The notes under the pieces were generated by a model, which was not told where the DNA came from, did no database searches, and saw nothing but the letters and a program-made list of their open reading frames with translations. Below are positions 25,177 through 34,138 of a stretch of 64,000 nucleotides of DNA, one piece after another. The position numbers were made by a program, and so were the translations under genes. Position 1 is the first letter of the stretch, and each line of letters begins with the position of its first letter. Source of the DNA: Cupriavidus plantarum (GTDB lineage Bacteria; Pseudomonadota; Gammaproteobacteria; Burkholderiales; Burkholderiaceae); NCBI RefSeq assembly GCF_905397285.1, contig NZ_CAJPUX010000012.1, positions 1 to 64,000 of the forward strand, in the 5' to 3' direction.

Positions 25177-26672
25177 GCTTGCTCCTCGATGATGTCGTCG
25201 GCCGTGGCGGTCTGCAGCTTGCGTTGCTCGTACCGGTACCACAGGTGGATGGCGGCATAGGCCCGCCACGGGGCCCATCGGGCGGCGAGGGCGTTGGCTT
25301 CGCGCGTGCTTTCCACGCCGAGCACCTTGCGCAACGCGTAATCGGTGGCGGGGAACGCGTCTGGCCAGCCGAGCGCGCGCATGGCGATGTACTGCGCGGT
25401 CCAGTCGCCGATGCCCGGCAGCGCCCGCAGTGCGGCGACGGTTTCCTCGGGCGGGGCCTGCGGATCGAGCTGCAGCGCATGGGACGCGACCTGCGCGGCC
25501 AGCGCGCGGATGGCTCGGATCTTCCCCGGGGGCACGCCGGCTTCCCGGTAGGCGTCGTCGGAGAGCGCGGCCAGCGCGGCGGCCGAGGGGAAAGCGCGCG
25601 TCAGGGGCGCGGCGGCCGCTTCCGCGGGCAGCGGTTCGCCGGCGATGGCCACTAACCGTGCGAGGATGCGCCGCGCATGCACGACCGAGATCAGTTGTCC
25701 CACGATCGCGCGCACGGCGATCTCGAGCCCGTCGAACGTGCCGGGCAGGCGGATACCGGGCACGCCGCCTTGCTCCGCGTCCGCCAGCTCACCGAGATGG
25801 CGGTCCACCACGTCGGGACGGCAGCCCAGGTCGCACAGCCGCCGGACCTTGCCCAGCGCCTGCGGAATCGCATGGGCGAGCGACGCGGACAGCGTGACGC
25901 GCAGCACCGATCGGTGCGGCACGTGCTCGATCCGCACCCAGCCGGCGTGCAGCCGCCCCGCGCTCTCCACCGCGATGGTGCGCAGGTACGCGTCGCCGTG
26001 CAGATGTTCCACGCCCTCGACCGCGCGCGTGCCGAGGAACCCCATCAGTGCGTCCCATGCATACGGGGGCCGGTAGCCGAGCTCGAATACGAGGCGGTCC
26101 GCCATGCCGTCGGCCGCGCGCTTGCGCATCGCGAGCGGGGTCAGGCCATAGCGCGTCTTCAGGACATCGTTGAACCGTCGCACGCTGCCGAAACCGGCCG
26201 CATGGGCGACCTCCGTCACGGGCATGGCGGTGTCCGTCAGCAGGCGCTTGGCCAGCAGCAGCCGTTGCGTCTGGGCGTATTCGAGCACCGACACGCCGAA
26301 TTCCGCATCGAACAGGCGCCGCAGATGGCGTTCCGTCACGCCGATGCGCGCCGCCAGCTGGGCCACGCCGCCGTCTGCCATGAAGCCTTCATCGATCAGC
26401 GTGGCGGCCGCCTGCGCGAGGCGCCCCGAGATATCGGCCAGGCCATGCCCGGGCGCGAGTTCGGGGCGGCAGCGCAGGCACGGGCGGTAGCCATGCTTCT
26501 CGGCCGCCGCCGCGGTCTCGTAGAACGAGCAGTTCTCCCGCCGCGGCGTGCGCACGGCGCAGACCGGCCGGCAGTAGACGCCCGTGGAGGACACGCCGAC
26601 GAAGAACCGACCATCGAAGCGGCGGTCATGCGACGCCACGGCGCGGTAGCAGGTATCGGGATCAAGTTTCAT
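25173..26672 (-). CDS. AdaA-AlkA fusion: alkylation sensor and 3-methyladenine glycosylase
   Basis: This 499-residue multi-domain protein has, in order: an Ada zinc domain (Cys34, Cys38, Cys65, Cys68, with Cys34 the expected methyl acceptor); an AraC helix-turn-helix (about 75-185); an AlkA N-terminal domain; and an HhH-GPD glycosylase with LPGIGDWTAQYIAMRA and catalytic Asp in PATDYALRK. It should sense methylphosphotriesters, activate transcription and excise methylated bases. The ATG at 26672 was chosen because it opens on the Ada domain. It overlaps ogt by four bases. Confidence 0.93.
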   Translation of the reverse strand: MKLDPDTCYRAVASHDRRFDGRFFVGVSSTGVYCRPVCAVRTPRRENCSFYETAAAAEKHGYRPCLRCRPELAPGHGLADISGRLAQAAATLIDEGFMADGGVAQLAARIGVTERHLRRLFDAEFGVSVLEYAQTQRLLLAKRLLTDTAMPVTEVAHAAGFGSVRRFNDVLKTRYGLTPLAMRKRAADGMADRLVFELGYRPPYAWDALMGFLGTRAVEGVEHLHGDAYLRTIAVESAGRLHAGWVRIEHVPHRSVLRVTLSASLAHAIPQALGKVRRLCDLGCRPDVVDRHLGELADAEQGGVPGIRLPGTFDGLEIAVRAIVGQLISVVHARRILARLVAIAGEPLPAEAAAAPLTRAFPSAAALAALSDDAYREAGVPPGKIRAIRALAAQVASHALQLDPQAPPEETVAALRALPGIGDWTAQYIAMRALGWPDAFPATDYALRKVLGVESTREANALAARWAPWRAYAAIHLWYRYEQRKLQTATADDIIEEQA

Positions 26673-26829
26673 GCGGCCATCGTAGCGCGCGAAGTGCGAT
26701 GCAATGCGCTGGAATCGGACATTCTCCTCCATTCCACGAAATGTTCGGCGCCGCGCCCTGATGTCGCCCCTGCCCGCCCCGGCGGCGGCTAGAATCGGGC
26801 TCACATCGTTGCCCGCCGCGGGAGACTTC

Positions 26830-29676
26830 ATGCTGCCTCGTTTCACCCTGATGCTGGCCGCCGCATTGACGGCGGCTTCCACGCTCGCGCTTGCGCAACC
26901 GCGGGGTGCCACCGCCGTGGCGCCCGTGAGCGCCGCACCGGTGGCCGCCGCCACCCGCGTCACCGAGGTGGAGGGCATCACGGAATACCGGCTGGCGAAC
27001 GGTCTGCGCATCCTGCTGGCGCCCGACGCCGCACAGCCGACGACCACGGTGAACGTGACCTACCTCGTCGGCAGCCGGCACGAGAACTACGGCGAGACGG
27101 GCATGGCGCATCTGCTCGAACATCTGCTGTTCAAAGGCACGCCGTCGCTGCCCGGCCGCACGATCCCGACGGAATTCGCGCGGCGCGGCATGACGTCCAA
27201 CGGCACGACCGCGCAGGACCGTACCAATTACTTCGAGACGTTCGCATATAGCGAGGACAACCTCGACTGGGCGCTGCGCATGGAAGCGGACCGCATGGTG
27301 AACAGCGTGATCGCGCGCGCGGACCTCGACAGCGAAATGACGGTCGTGCGCAACGAGATGGAAATCGGCGAGAACAATCCGATGCGCATGCTGATGCAGC
27401 AGATGAGCGCGGCGGCCTATCGCTGGCACAACTATGGCAAGGCGCCGATCGGCGCGCGCAGCGATGTGGAGCACGTGGGCATCGAGAACCTGCGCGCGTT
27501 CTATCGCCGTTACTACCAGCCGGACAACGCGGTACTCGTGGTGACGGGGCAGTTCGATCCCACGCGGACGCTCGCGCGCATCGAGCAGGCGTTCGGCGCG
27601 ATTCCACGGCCGACACGTGTGCTCCCGCCCGAGCATACGGTGGAACCGCCGCAGGAAGGCGCGCGCGAGCTCACGCTCACGCGGCCGGGCGACAGCAGCA
27701 TCGTCGCCGTGCAATACCACGTCGCTCCGGGCGCGCATCCGGACAGCACGGCGCTGGGGCTGCTGTCCGTCGTGCTCGCCGACACGCCGGGCGGGCGGCT
27801 CGAGCAATCGCTGGTGCAGACGCGCAAGGCCGCGTGGCAAAGTTCGTCTCTCGAGGCGCGTTTCGACCCCGGCGTGATGATGTTCGCGGCGGGAACGAGC
27901 AAGGATCGGCCGATCGAGCCGCTGCGCGCGGCGCTGCTGGCCGAAGTGGAAGGCGTCGCGGCGCGGCCCGTCACGGCGGAAGAACTGGAGCGCGCGCGCA
28001 TCCGCATGCGCAACGCCTACGAGCACATCCTCAACGATCCGGCGCGCTATGGCGTGGCGTTGTCGGAAGCCATCGCCAAGGGCGACTGGCGGCTGTTCTT
28101 CATCGCGCGCGACCGCGTGGAAACCGCGACGCTGGAAGACGTGCAGCGCGTGGCGGTGAACTATCTGCGGCCCGCCAACCGGACCGTGGGCCAGTTCCTG
28201 CCCGGCGACAAGCCGCAACTCGCCGCGATGCCCGCGACACCCGACGTGGCCGCGATGACGCGGGACTATCGGGGCAAACCGGCCGCCGCCGCCGTGGCCA
28301 CTTTCGACCCGAGCCCGGCAAACATCGATGCCCACACCACGCGGCAGACGCTCGCCAACGGCATGCAGCTGGCGTTGCTGCCGAAGCCCACGCGCGGGGA
28401 AGCCGTGAATGGCACGCTGGTCCTGCGCTTTGGCAATCCGGAGGCGCTGCAGGGCAAACGCGCCGTGGGCACGCTGACCGCCGGCATGCTGCGCCGCGGC
28501 GCGGGCGCGTTCGACCGGCAGCATATCGCTGACCGGCTCGAGGCCCTCAAGGCCAATGTGTCGATCTCCGGCGGTGCCGAGAGCCTGACGGTCTCGTTCG
28601 AGACGCGACGCCAGTATCTGCCTGACCTGCTGGCCTTGCTGCGCACCGTGTTACGCATGCCGACCTTCCCCGCCAACGAGTTCGAGACGCTGCGCGCGAG
28701 TTCGATCGCGGGCATCGAGAGCCAGCGCAGCCAGCCCAACGCGCTCGCGCCGAATGCGATCGGCCGTCACGGCAATCCATATCCGGTGGAGGATCCGCGG
28801 TACACGCCCACCTTCGACGAGAGCCTCGCCGAGCTGCGCGCGGTGACGTCCGCCGATGCGCGCGACTTCCACGCGCGGTTTTATGGCGCCGACCATGCGC
28901 AGCTGGCGCTCGTCGGCGATTTCGATGCGGAGGAAGCGGTGCGACAGGCCGTGTTCCTGTTCAGCGACTGGCGTTCGGAAGTCCCCTTCGCGCGCGTCGA
29001 CCGTCCCTTCATCGCGATTCCGGCCGCCAGCTTCACGCTCGAGACGCCGGGCATGGCCAACGCGGTGTACATGGCCACGCAACCGCTGGATCTGCTGACG
29101 GACTCGCCCGACTATCCGCTGCTGATGATTGCAAGCCGCGTGTTCGGTGGCACCGGCATGCGCAGCCGCATGGCCGATCGGCTGCGGCAGCAGGACGGCA
29201 TCAGCTATGGCGCGTCGAGCTACCTGCAGGTGGGCTCGCTCGATCGCGCGGGACGTTTCGGCATGTACGCGGTCTATGCGCCGCAGAATCTCGACCGCCT
29301 GCGTCGCGCGCTGGACGATGAACTGTCGCGCTTCGTGCGAGACGGCATTACCGCGAGCGAACTGGCCGAAGCGCAGAGCGGCCTGCTGCAGCAAGCCACC
29401 GTCGCCCGCTCGCGCGACGGTTCGCTGGCCGGTACGCTCGCGACGCAGCTTTACCTCGGCCGCACGATGGCGTTCACCGCCGAGATTGACGAGCGCGTCC
29501 GGGCGGCCACGCCGGCAGCCGTCAACGATGCCATTCGCCGGTATCTGTCGCCGGGCACGATCACGCGGGCCTACGCCGGCGATTTTTCGTCGCCGGCACC
29601 GGCCGCGCCCGCCCCGGGCGGTGTCCAGGCGGCGTCGGCAGTGCCGGAGCCTGCCCGCACCGATGTCAGACCCTGA
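26830..29676 (+). CDS. M16 family zinc metallopeptidase (double, exported)
   Basis: This 948-residue pitrilysin-type protease has a signal peptide (about 1-22). The inverted zinc motif HLLEH is at 94-98. A second M16 half begins near residue 500 and lacks HxxEH (VGTLTAGMLRRG instead), the usual active-plus-inactive pairing within one chain. It is probably periplasmic and degrades peptides. The ATG at 26830 has GGGAG five bases upstream. It is transcribed divergently from the AlkA fusion. Confidence 0.92.
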   Translation: MLPRFTLMLAAALTAASTLALAQPRGATAVAPVSAAPVAAATRVTEVEGITEYRLANGLRILLAPDAAQPTTTVNVTYLVGSRHENYGETGMAHLLEHLLFKGTPSLPGRTIPTEFARRGMTSNGTTAQDRTNYFETFAYSEDNLDWALRMEADRMVNSVIARADLDSEMTVVRNEMEIGENNPMRMLMQQMSAAAYRWHNYGKAPIGARSDVEHVGIENLRAFYRRYYQPDNAVLVVTGQFDPTRTLARIEQAFGAIPRPTRVLPPEHTVEPPQEGARELTLTRPGDSSIVAVQYHVAPGAHPDSTALGLLSVVLADTPGGRLEQSLVQTRKAAWQSSSLEARFDPGVMMFAAGTSKDRPIEPLRAALLAEVEGVAARPVTAEELERARIRMRNAYEHILNDPARYGVALSEAIAKGDWRLFFIARDRVETATLEDVQRVAVNYLRPANRTVGQFLPGDKPQLAAMPATPDVAAMTRDYRGKPAAAAVATFDPSPANIDAHTTRQTLANGMQLALLPKPTRGEAVNGTLVLRFGNPEALQGKRAVGTLTAGMLRRGAGAFDRQHIADRLEALKANVSISGGAESLTVSFETRRQYLPDLLALLRTVLRMPTFPANEFETLRASSIAGIESQRSQPNALAPNAIGRHGNPYPVEDPRYTPTFDESLAELRAVTSADARDFHARFYGADHAQLALVGDFDAEEAVRQAVFLFSDWRSEVPFARVDRPFIAIPAASFTLETPGMANAVYMATQPLDLLTDSPDYPLLMIASRVFGGTGMRSRMADRLRQQDGISYGASSYLQVGSLDRAGRFGMYAVYAPQNLDRLRRALDDELSRFVRDGITASELAEAQSGLLQQATVARSRDGSLAGTLATQLYLGRTMAFTAEIDERVRAATPAAVNDAIRRYLSPGTITRAYAGDFSSPAPAAPAPGGVQAASAVPEPARTDVRP

Positions 29677-29824
29677 CGCCGCCCTCACGTCATGGGTGGC
29701 GTCGAATCACCGCGGGCGTGCTTTTTCGAAAGCGCTGTCTGCTGTGGCACATAGCTGTGACCCATCGCGGCGCTACCCTGCTCTTGAAATACGGATGGAT
29801 GGCGGCACCTCACCGATGTGGTGC

Positions 29825-29862
29825 TTGTGAGTCCACGTCGATCACTGTATATTTGTACAGTA
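29825..29862 (+). promoter_or_regulatory. SOS promoter with LexA box
   Basis: TTGTGA (29825-29830), 17 bases and TATATT (29848-29853) form a strong sigma-70 promoter. CTGTATATTTGTACAG (29845-29860) has CTGT and ACAG separated by 8 bases, the full E. coli-type LexA box, with flanking A and T also matching. It covers the -10 element, the classic position for LexA repression. Confidence 0.85.
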
Positions 29863-29884
29863 TTCGTTAAGACAAGAGGGGTGG

Positions 29885-30292
29885 ATGTCGATCATGCGGG
29901 CGGGCAGCAAGGCAGAGGCGTTGCGATTCCTGGCCTCGGGAAATGGAGTGGACAGCGTGGGTGCCGGCAATGTCGGCGCGGCGGTGCTGGCGGTGGAGCT
30001 CGACTACGAGACGGGCTGGCAGGATGCCGTCGAATTGGGCCGGCTCGGCGAGAAGCGCGGCATCAAGGTGCAATACCGCGGGCAGGAGAGCATTGCGGTG
30101 CGATCGCGCGAAGCGCTGATCGAAGGTCTGGCGACGCCGAAGACTACCTTCCGGCAGCGCAATTTATATTGCCAGTTCGATCTCGGCACGCTGGCCGATC
30201 ACGAACTGGTGGAACTCGAAGCCAAGGCAACGCGCCTGGGCGACTACATCCTCGCGGGCCACTTGCTCCGCGACGTGGACGACGTCTGGTAA
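29885..30292 (+). CDS. SOS-regulated protein of unknown function
   Basis: I do not recognise this 135-residue, soluble, acidic protein. It has no signal peptide or transmembrane segment. The middle GIKVQYRGQESIAV and the C-terminal LEAKATRLGDYILAGHLL look like a compact alpha/beta domain. The start has a strong GAGGGG site upstream. Its promoter carries a near-perfect LexA box 25 bases before the ATG, so it should be induced by DNA damage. It is not SulA, RecX, UmuD, DinB or ImuA/B by eye. Its 3' end overlaps the convergent gene by 49 bases. Confidence 0.75.
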   Translation: MSIMRAGSKAEALRFLASGNGVDSVGAGNVGAAVLAVELDYETGWQDAVELGRLGEKRGIKVQYRGQESIAVRSREALIEGLATPKTTFRQRNLYCQFDLGTLADHELVELEAKATRLGDYILAGHLLRDVDDVW

Positions 30293-30774
30293 GCCGCGGC
30301 ATAGGGCACGACTTCCGTCCCAACGCCCGCCGCAGCGTTCAATGTTGTGCGCTGAGATACCGCGCCTTCAATGACCGTATGACACAGTACGGCGGTCACG
30401 AGCGTCTTGAAATGCGCACGCTCACCTTGCGCCAGTTGCTCGAGCCGGTCATGACCGTCGAGCACCATCAACGCGTCCCCCGCATTGGGCCGTATCTCTA
30501 GCCGATAGAGATGATCGGACTCGCATTGCATGCGGCCGCCGGCCACCGCCACCACGATGGCGCTGGGCAGCGCGAGGCCGCCCACGACCACGGCGTCGCG
30601 CAGGCGCACCAACTGCGGATCCGGCGCTCCGGGCGCCGGGTCGCCGCGCAGGCGCATCAACTCGGCGGGCGATACCGCAAGCGTGAACGCCTGCAATGCC
30701 GCCCCCTCCAATGCCGACCGGTAAGTCGCCACCACCGCGCGCAGACGGCAGACGCCGTCGTCGGCCTCGTTCAT
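30244..30774 (-). CDS. hypothetical protein downstream of acyl-CoA dehydrogenase
   Basis: I do not recognise this 176-residue protein. It has no signal peptide or membrane span, and is rich in Ala/Val with a VVVGGLALPSAIVVAVAGG stretch. The GGAGGAGACAAC just before its ATG argues for real translation. It starts 26 bases after the acyl-CoA dehydrogenase stop, so the two likely share a transcript. Its last 16 codons lie antisense to the SOS gene's end, so the C-terminal tail may be a recent extension. Confidence 0.6.
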   Translation of the reverse strand: MNEADDGVCRLRAVVATYRSALEGAALQAFTLAVSPAELMRLRGDPAPGAPDPQLVRLRDAVVVGGLALPSAIVVAVAGGRMQCESDHLYRLEIRPNAGDALMVLDGHDRLEQLAQGERAHFKTLVTAVLCHTVIEGAVSQRTTLNAAAGVGTEVVPYAAAYQTSSTSRSKWPARM

Positions 30775-30800
30775 GTTGTCTCCTCCACTCGGCTCGGCAA

Positions 30801-31958
30801 TCAGTCGCGCAGCAGTTGCTTGGCAATGATCAGTTGCTGGATCTGCGTCGTGCCTTCGTACAAGCGCAGCAGACGCACGTCGCGGTAGAAGCGCTCCGCC
30901 TTGTATTCGGCGATATAGCCCGCGCCGCCATGGATCTGCACCGCGCGGTCGGCCACGCGGCCCACCATCTCCGTACAGAACATCTTCGTGCAGGAGGCCA
31001 GCATGCTGACTTCCGGATCGGCCTTGCCCGGCGCCTTGGCGTCGTAGCGCTGCGCGCAGTCGCGAACCATGGACATGCCGGCATAGAGCTCCGCCTGGCT
31101 GTCGGCGAGCATCGCCTGAATCAGCTGGAAATCGCCGATCGGCTTGCCGAACTGCTTGCGCTCGCGGGCATAGGCCACCGCGTCGGTGATCAGGCGATGC
31201 GCCATGCCGCAGGCCAGCGCCGAGATATGCAGACGGCCGCGGTCGAGCACCTTCATCGCGGTCTTGAAGCCCACGCCAGGCACGCCGCCGATGATGTTGG
31301 CGGCCGGCACGCGTACGTTCTCCAGCACGACGTCGCAGGTCTTGGTGCCGCGCTGGCCCATCTTGCGATCCGGCTTGCCCAGCGTGATACCCGGGGTGTC
31401 CGCCGGCACGATAAACGACGAGATACCCGACGCGCCGGCATCGCCGGTGCGCGCCATCAGCGTGAAGGCGCCCGCGCGCGGAGCGTTGGTGATGAAACGC
31501 TTGGTGCCGTTGATCACATAGTGATCGCCCTCGAGCACCGCGCGCGTCTGGACGGATGCCGCGTCGGAGCCGGCTTCCGGCTCGGTCAGCGCGAACGAGA
31601 TGATGAGGTCGCCGCTGGCGATGCGCGGCAGATATGCCTGCTTCTGTTCCTCGGTGCCGTCCATCAGGATGCCTTGCGAACCGATGCCGACGTTGGTGCC
31701 AAACACCGAGCGGAACGCAAAGGCCGTGTGGCCGAGGTCATAGACCACTTCGCATTCCTGCGACATCGACAGGCCAATGCCACCGTATTCCTCGGGAATG
31801 GAGATGCCGAACAGGCCCATCTCCTTCATGTCGGCGACGATATCGGCCGGCACGTCGTCGAGCTCCTCGAGCGTGTCCTCGGCAGGCTTCAGGCGTTCTT
31901 CGATAAAGCGCTGCACAGAGGCGCGCAGCAGAGAGAAGGATTCGGCGTCGAGGGCCAT
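30801..31958 (-). CDS. acyl-CoA dehydrogenase
   Basis: This 385-residue flavoenzyme oxidises acyl-CoA to enoyl-CoA and passes electrons to ETF. The usual landmarks are ALTEPEAGSDAASVQT (FAD/substrate site), MGQRGTKTCDV, YARERKQFGKPIGDFQ and QIHGGAGYIAEYKAERFYRD, with the catalytic Glu position in LYEGTTQIQQ. Its length and motifs suit short- to medium-chain substrates. It is first in a two-gene transcript with the unknown protein at 30774. Confidence 0.93.
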   Translation of the reverse strand: MALDAESFSLLRASVQRFIEERLKPAEDTLEELDDVPADIVADMKEMGLFGISIPEEYGGIGLSMSQECEVVYDLGHTAFAFRSVFGTNVGIGSQGILMDGTEEQKQAYLPRIASGDLIISFALTEPEAGSDAASVQTRAVLEGDHYVINGTKRFITNAPRAGAFTLMARTGDAGASGISSFIVPADTPGITLGKPDRKMGQRGTKTCDVVLENVRVPAANIIGGVPGVGFKTAMKVLDRGRLHISALACGMAHRLITDAVAYARERKQFGKPIGDFQLIQAMLADSQAELYAGMSMVRDCAQRYDAKAPGKADPEVSMLASCTKMFCTEMVGRVADRAVQIHGGAGYIAEYKAERFYRDVRLLRLYEGTTQIQQLIIAKQLLRD

Positions 31959-32069
31959 GGGATGTCTCCTTTGATCAGGCCGTTCATCCTACGCCCAACT
32001 CACGATTTGACAATCCCTTCCTCTTTGGACAGATATGAAAGTTTTATTTGACAGTGGTAAGCACGATGG

Positions 32070-32423
32070 TCAGCCGCCCTTGCCCGTGTTCTGCCAGTCG
32101 TCGCACTTCCTGCGCGCGAGCGACTCGCGCGTGTAACCGCGCCCGACACGGAGCTGGTGTTCGACCGCCTCTGCCTGGTCCATGCACGCGAAGACGAGAT
32201 CGTCCCGCGTCCGCTGGGACACACCCTTGAGGTCCGGCGCGTCATAGGCAAGCCGCCGTGCCCGGCAGCGCAGGAAGAGCAGCGTCTCCTCCGATGCGCT
32301 GCGCAACTGCGCCGCATCGACGCGCTCGCAGTGGGCGATATCGGGTTCGGCGATGGACGTGCCCGGCACGAAAAGTGGCAAGCCGAGCAGCAAGCCGAAC
32401 AGGATACGAGAGGCGGCGCGCAT
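32070..32423 (-). CDS. small exported protein of unknown function
   Basis: This protein of about 117 residues has a hydrophobic signal peptide (ILFGLLLGLPLFV) and four cysteines after it (AHCERV, LRCRARR, FACMDQ, RKCDDW), suggesting a periplasmic disulfide-bonded protein. No family is recognised. The frame extends upstream to 32573 with other possible starts (a double ATG at 32477/32474). I chose the ATG at 32423 because it places the signal peptide at the N-terminus. Confidence 0.55.
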   Translation of the reverse strand: MRAASRILFGLLLGLPLFVPGTSIAEPDIAHCERVDAAQLRSASEETLLFLRCRARRLAYDAPDLKGVSQRTRDDLVFACMDQAEAVEHQLRVGRGYTRESLARRKCDDWQNTGKGG

Positions 32424-32743
32424 GGTACGGTTTGGGGAAGGCACGGATTCGGCGGTGACAGATTCGGTCTGCATCATTGCAAAGCCATGTGAACAGTGCA
32501 AGTCCTCATCGTGAAGGCATGACGTCGGGCAAGACGCCGATCCGCAGGAAAGACTATCCAGACCTCTGAACAATCGGCGGCCAGGCCGTGTGCAATCGTG
32601 TACAACGGAAGCCTACGCAGAACTTTGTGCCGGGGCATACTGGGCAGACGGCAGGCATCGCGTGTAGCCTGTCCGGGCGCAGGCGCCCTGACCTGCGACG
32701 ATCTCAACGGCAAGCTCTCTGCCGCCACGACCAGAACATACAC

Positions 32744-34072
32744 ATGACTGACCTCTCCTCCTCCGCTCACGCAGCCCCGCCGGATATCGGCACGCCTCCC
32801 ACGCCCGAGGAAACCCGCAAGCGGGTCTTCGCGATCGTCGCCGCCTCATCCGGTAACCTCGTCGAATGGTTCGACTTCTATATCTATGCGTTCTGCGCGA
32901 TCTACTTCGCGCCGTCGTTCTTTCCGAAATCGGACCCCACCGCGCAGTTGCTGAACACCGCCGGCGTATTCGCGGCCGGCTTCCTCATGCGCCCGATCGG
33001 CGGCTGGCTCTTCGGACGTATCGCCGACCGCAGTGGCCGCAAGAACTCGATGCTGATCTCGGTGATCATGATGTGCTGCGGCTCGCTGCTGATCGCGGCG
33101 CTGCCGACGTACGCAACGATCGGCAACCTTGCACCGGCACTGCTGTTGCTCGCGCGCCTGATCCAGGGCCTGTCCGTCGGCGGAGAGTACGGCACCACGG
33201 CCACCTATATGAGCGAGGTAGCGCTGAAGGGGCGTCGCGGCTTCTTCTCGTCGTTCCAGTACGTGACGCTGATCGGCGGTCAGCTGCTGGCGGTGCTCGT
33301 GGTGGTGATCCTGCAGCAGTTGCTCGATGAGGCAGAACTGAAGGCCTGGGGCTGGCGCATTCCATTCGTGATCGGCGCGATCACGGCGGTCGTGGCGCTA
33401 TTGCTGCGCCGCACGCTGCACGAGACCTCGACCGCGGCGACGCGCGGTTCGAAGGAGGCGGGCACGATCGCCGGCCTGTTCCGCCATCACAAGGCGGCGT
33501 TCTTCACGGTGCTCGGTTATACCGCGGGCGGTTCGTTGATCTTCTACACGTTCACCACGTACATGCAGAAGTACCTCGTGAACTCGGCCGGCATGTCGAT
33601 CAAGACCGCCAGCTACGTCATGACGGGTTGCCTGTTCGTCTATATGTGCATGCAGCCGCTCTTCGGCGCACTGTCGGACCGCATCGGCCGCCGTAACAAC
33701 ATGCTGTTCTTCGGCGGTCTCGGCACCCTTTGCACGGTGCCGATCCTCACGGCGCTGGGTTCCGTGTCGAGCCCCGAGGTCGCTTTCGTGCTGATCTGCG
33801 TCGCGCTGGCCATCGTCAGCTTCTACACCTCGGTGAGCGGCATCGTGAAGGCGGAGATGTTCCCCCCGGAAGTCCGCGCGCTCGGCGTGGGCCTGGCCTA
33901 TGCGATCGCCAATGCGATCTTCGGCGGCTCGGCCGAATACGTCGCGCTGGGGCTCAAGTCGATGGGCCACGAGAGCGCGTTCTACTGGTATGTGACCGTG
34001 ATGATGGCGATTGCCTTCCTCGTCGCGCTGCGACTGCCGCGGCAGGCGAAGTACCTGCATCACGAGCACTGA
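32744..34072 (+). CDS. kgtP: 2-oxoglutarate:proton symporter (MFS, metabolite:H+ family)
   Basis: This 442-residue inner-membrane protein has 12 expected helices. It closely follows E. coli KgtP throughout: ASSGNLVEWFDFYIYAFC, AGFLMRPIGGWLFGRIADRSGRK, RLIQGLSVGGEYGT, YTFTTYMQKYLVNSAGM, IGRRNNMLFFGG and NAIFGGSAEYVALGLKS. It should import alpha-ketoglutarate with protons. The ATG at 32744 is the family start. A strong terminator follows at 34092. No dedicated sensor system adjoins it. Confidence 0.92.
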   Translation: MTDLSSSAHAAPPDIGTPPTPEETRKRVFAIVAASSGNLVEWFDFYIYAFCAIYFAPSFFPKSDPTAQLLNTAGVFAAGFLMRPIGGWLFGRIADRSGRKNSMLISVIMMCCGSLLIAALPTYATIGNLAPALLLLARLIQGLSVGGEYGTTATYMSEVALKGRRGFFSSFQYVTLIGGQLLAVLVVVILQQLLDEAELKAWGWRIPFVIGAITAVVALLLRRTLHETSTAATRGSKEAGTIAGLFRHHKAAFFTVLGYTAGGSLIFYTFTTYMQKYLVNSAGMSIKTASYVMTGCLFVYMCMQPLFGALSDRIGRRNNMLFFGGLGTLCTVPILTALGSVSSPEVAFVLICVALAIVSFYTSVSGIVKAEMFPPEVRALGVGLAYAIANAIFGGSAEYVALGLKSMGHESAFYWYVTVMMAIAFLVALRLPRQAKYLHHEH

Positions 34073-34091
34073 TGGCGTGAGCGCATACACT

Positions 34092-34115
34092 AAGGGGCCT
34101 TCGGGCCCCTTTTTT
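34092..34115 (+). terminator. rho-independent terminator of kgtP
   Basis: AAGGGGCC (34092-34099) and GGCCCCTT (34104-34111) pair around a TTCG tetraloop, followed by a T run (34110-34115). It lies 20 bases after the kgtP stop and before the LysR gene. Confidence 0.9.
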
Positions 34116-34138
34116 GTTACCTGCCGATTTCCGCTGCC

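Noticed and set aside
26662..28524. 620-codon open frame opposite the M16 protease
   Set aside because: No recognisable domain, and the plus-strand protease carries HxxEH and a signal peptide.
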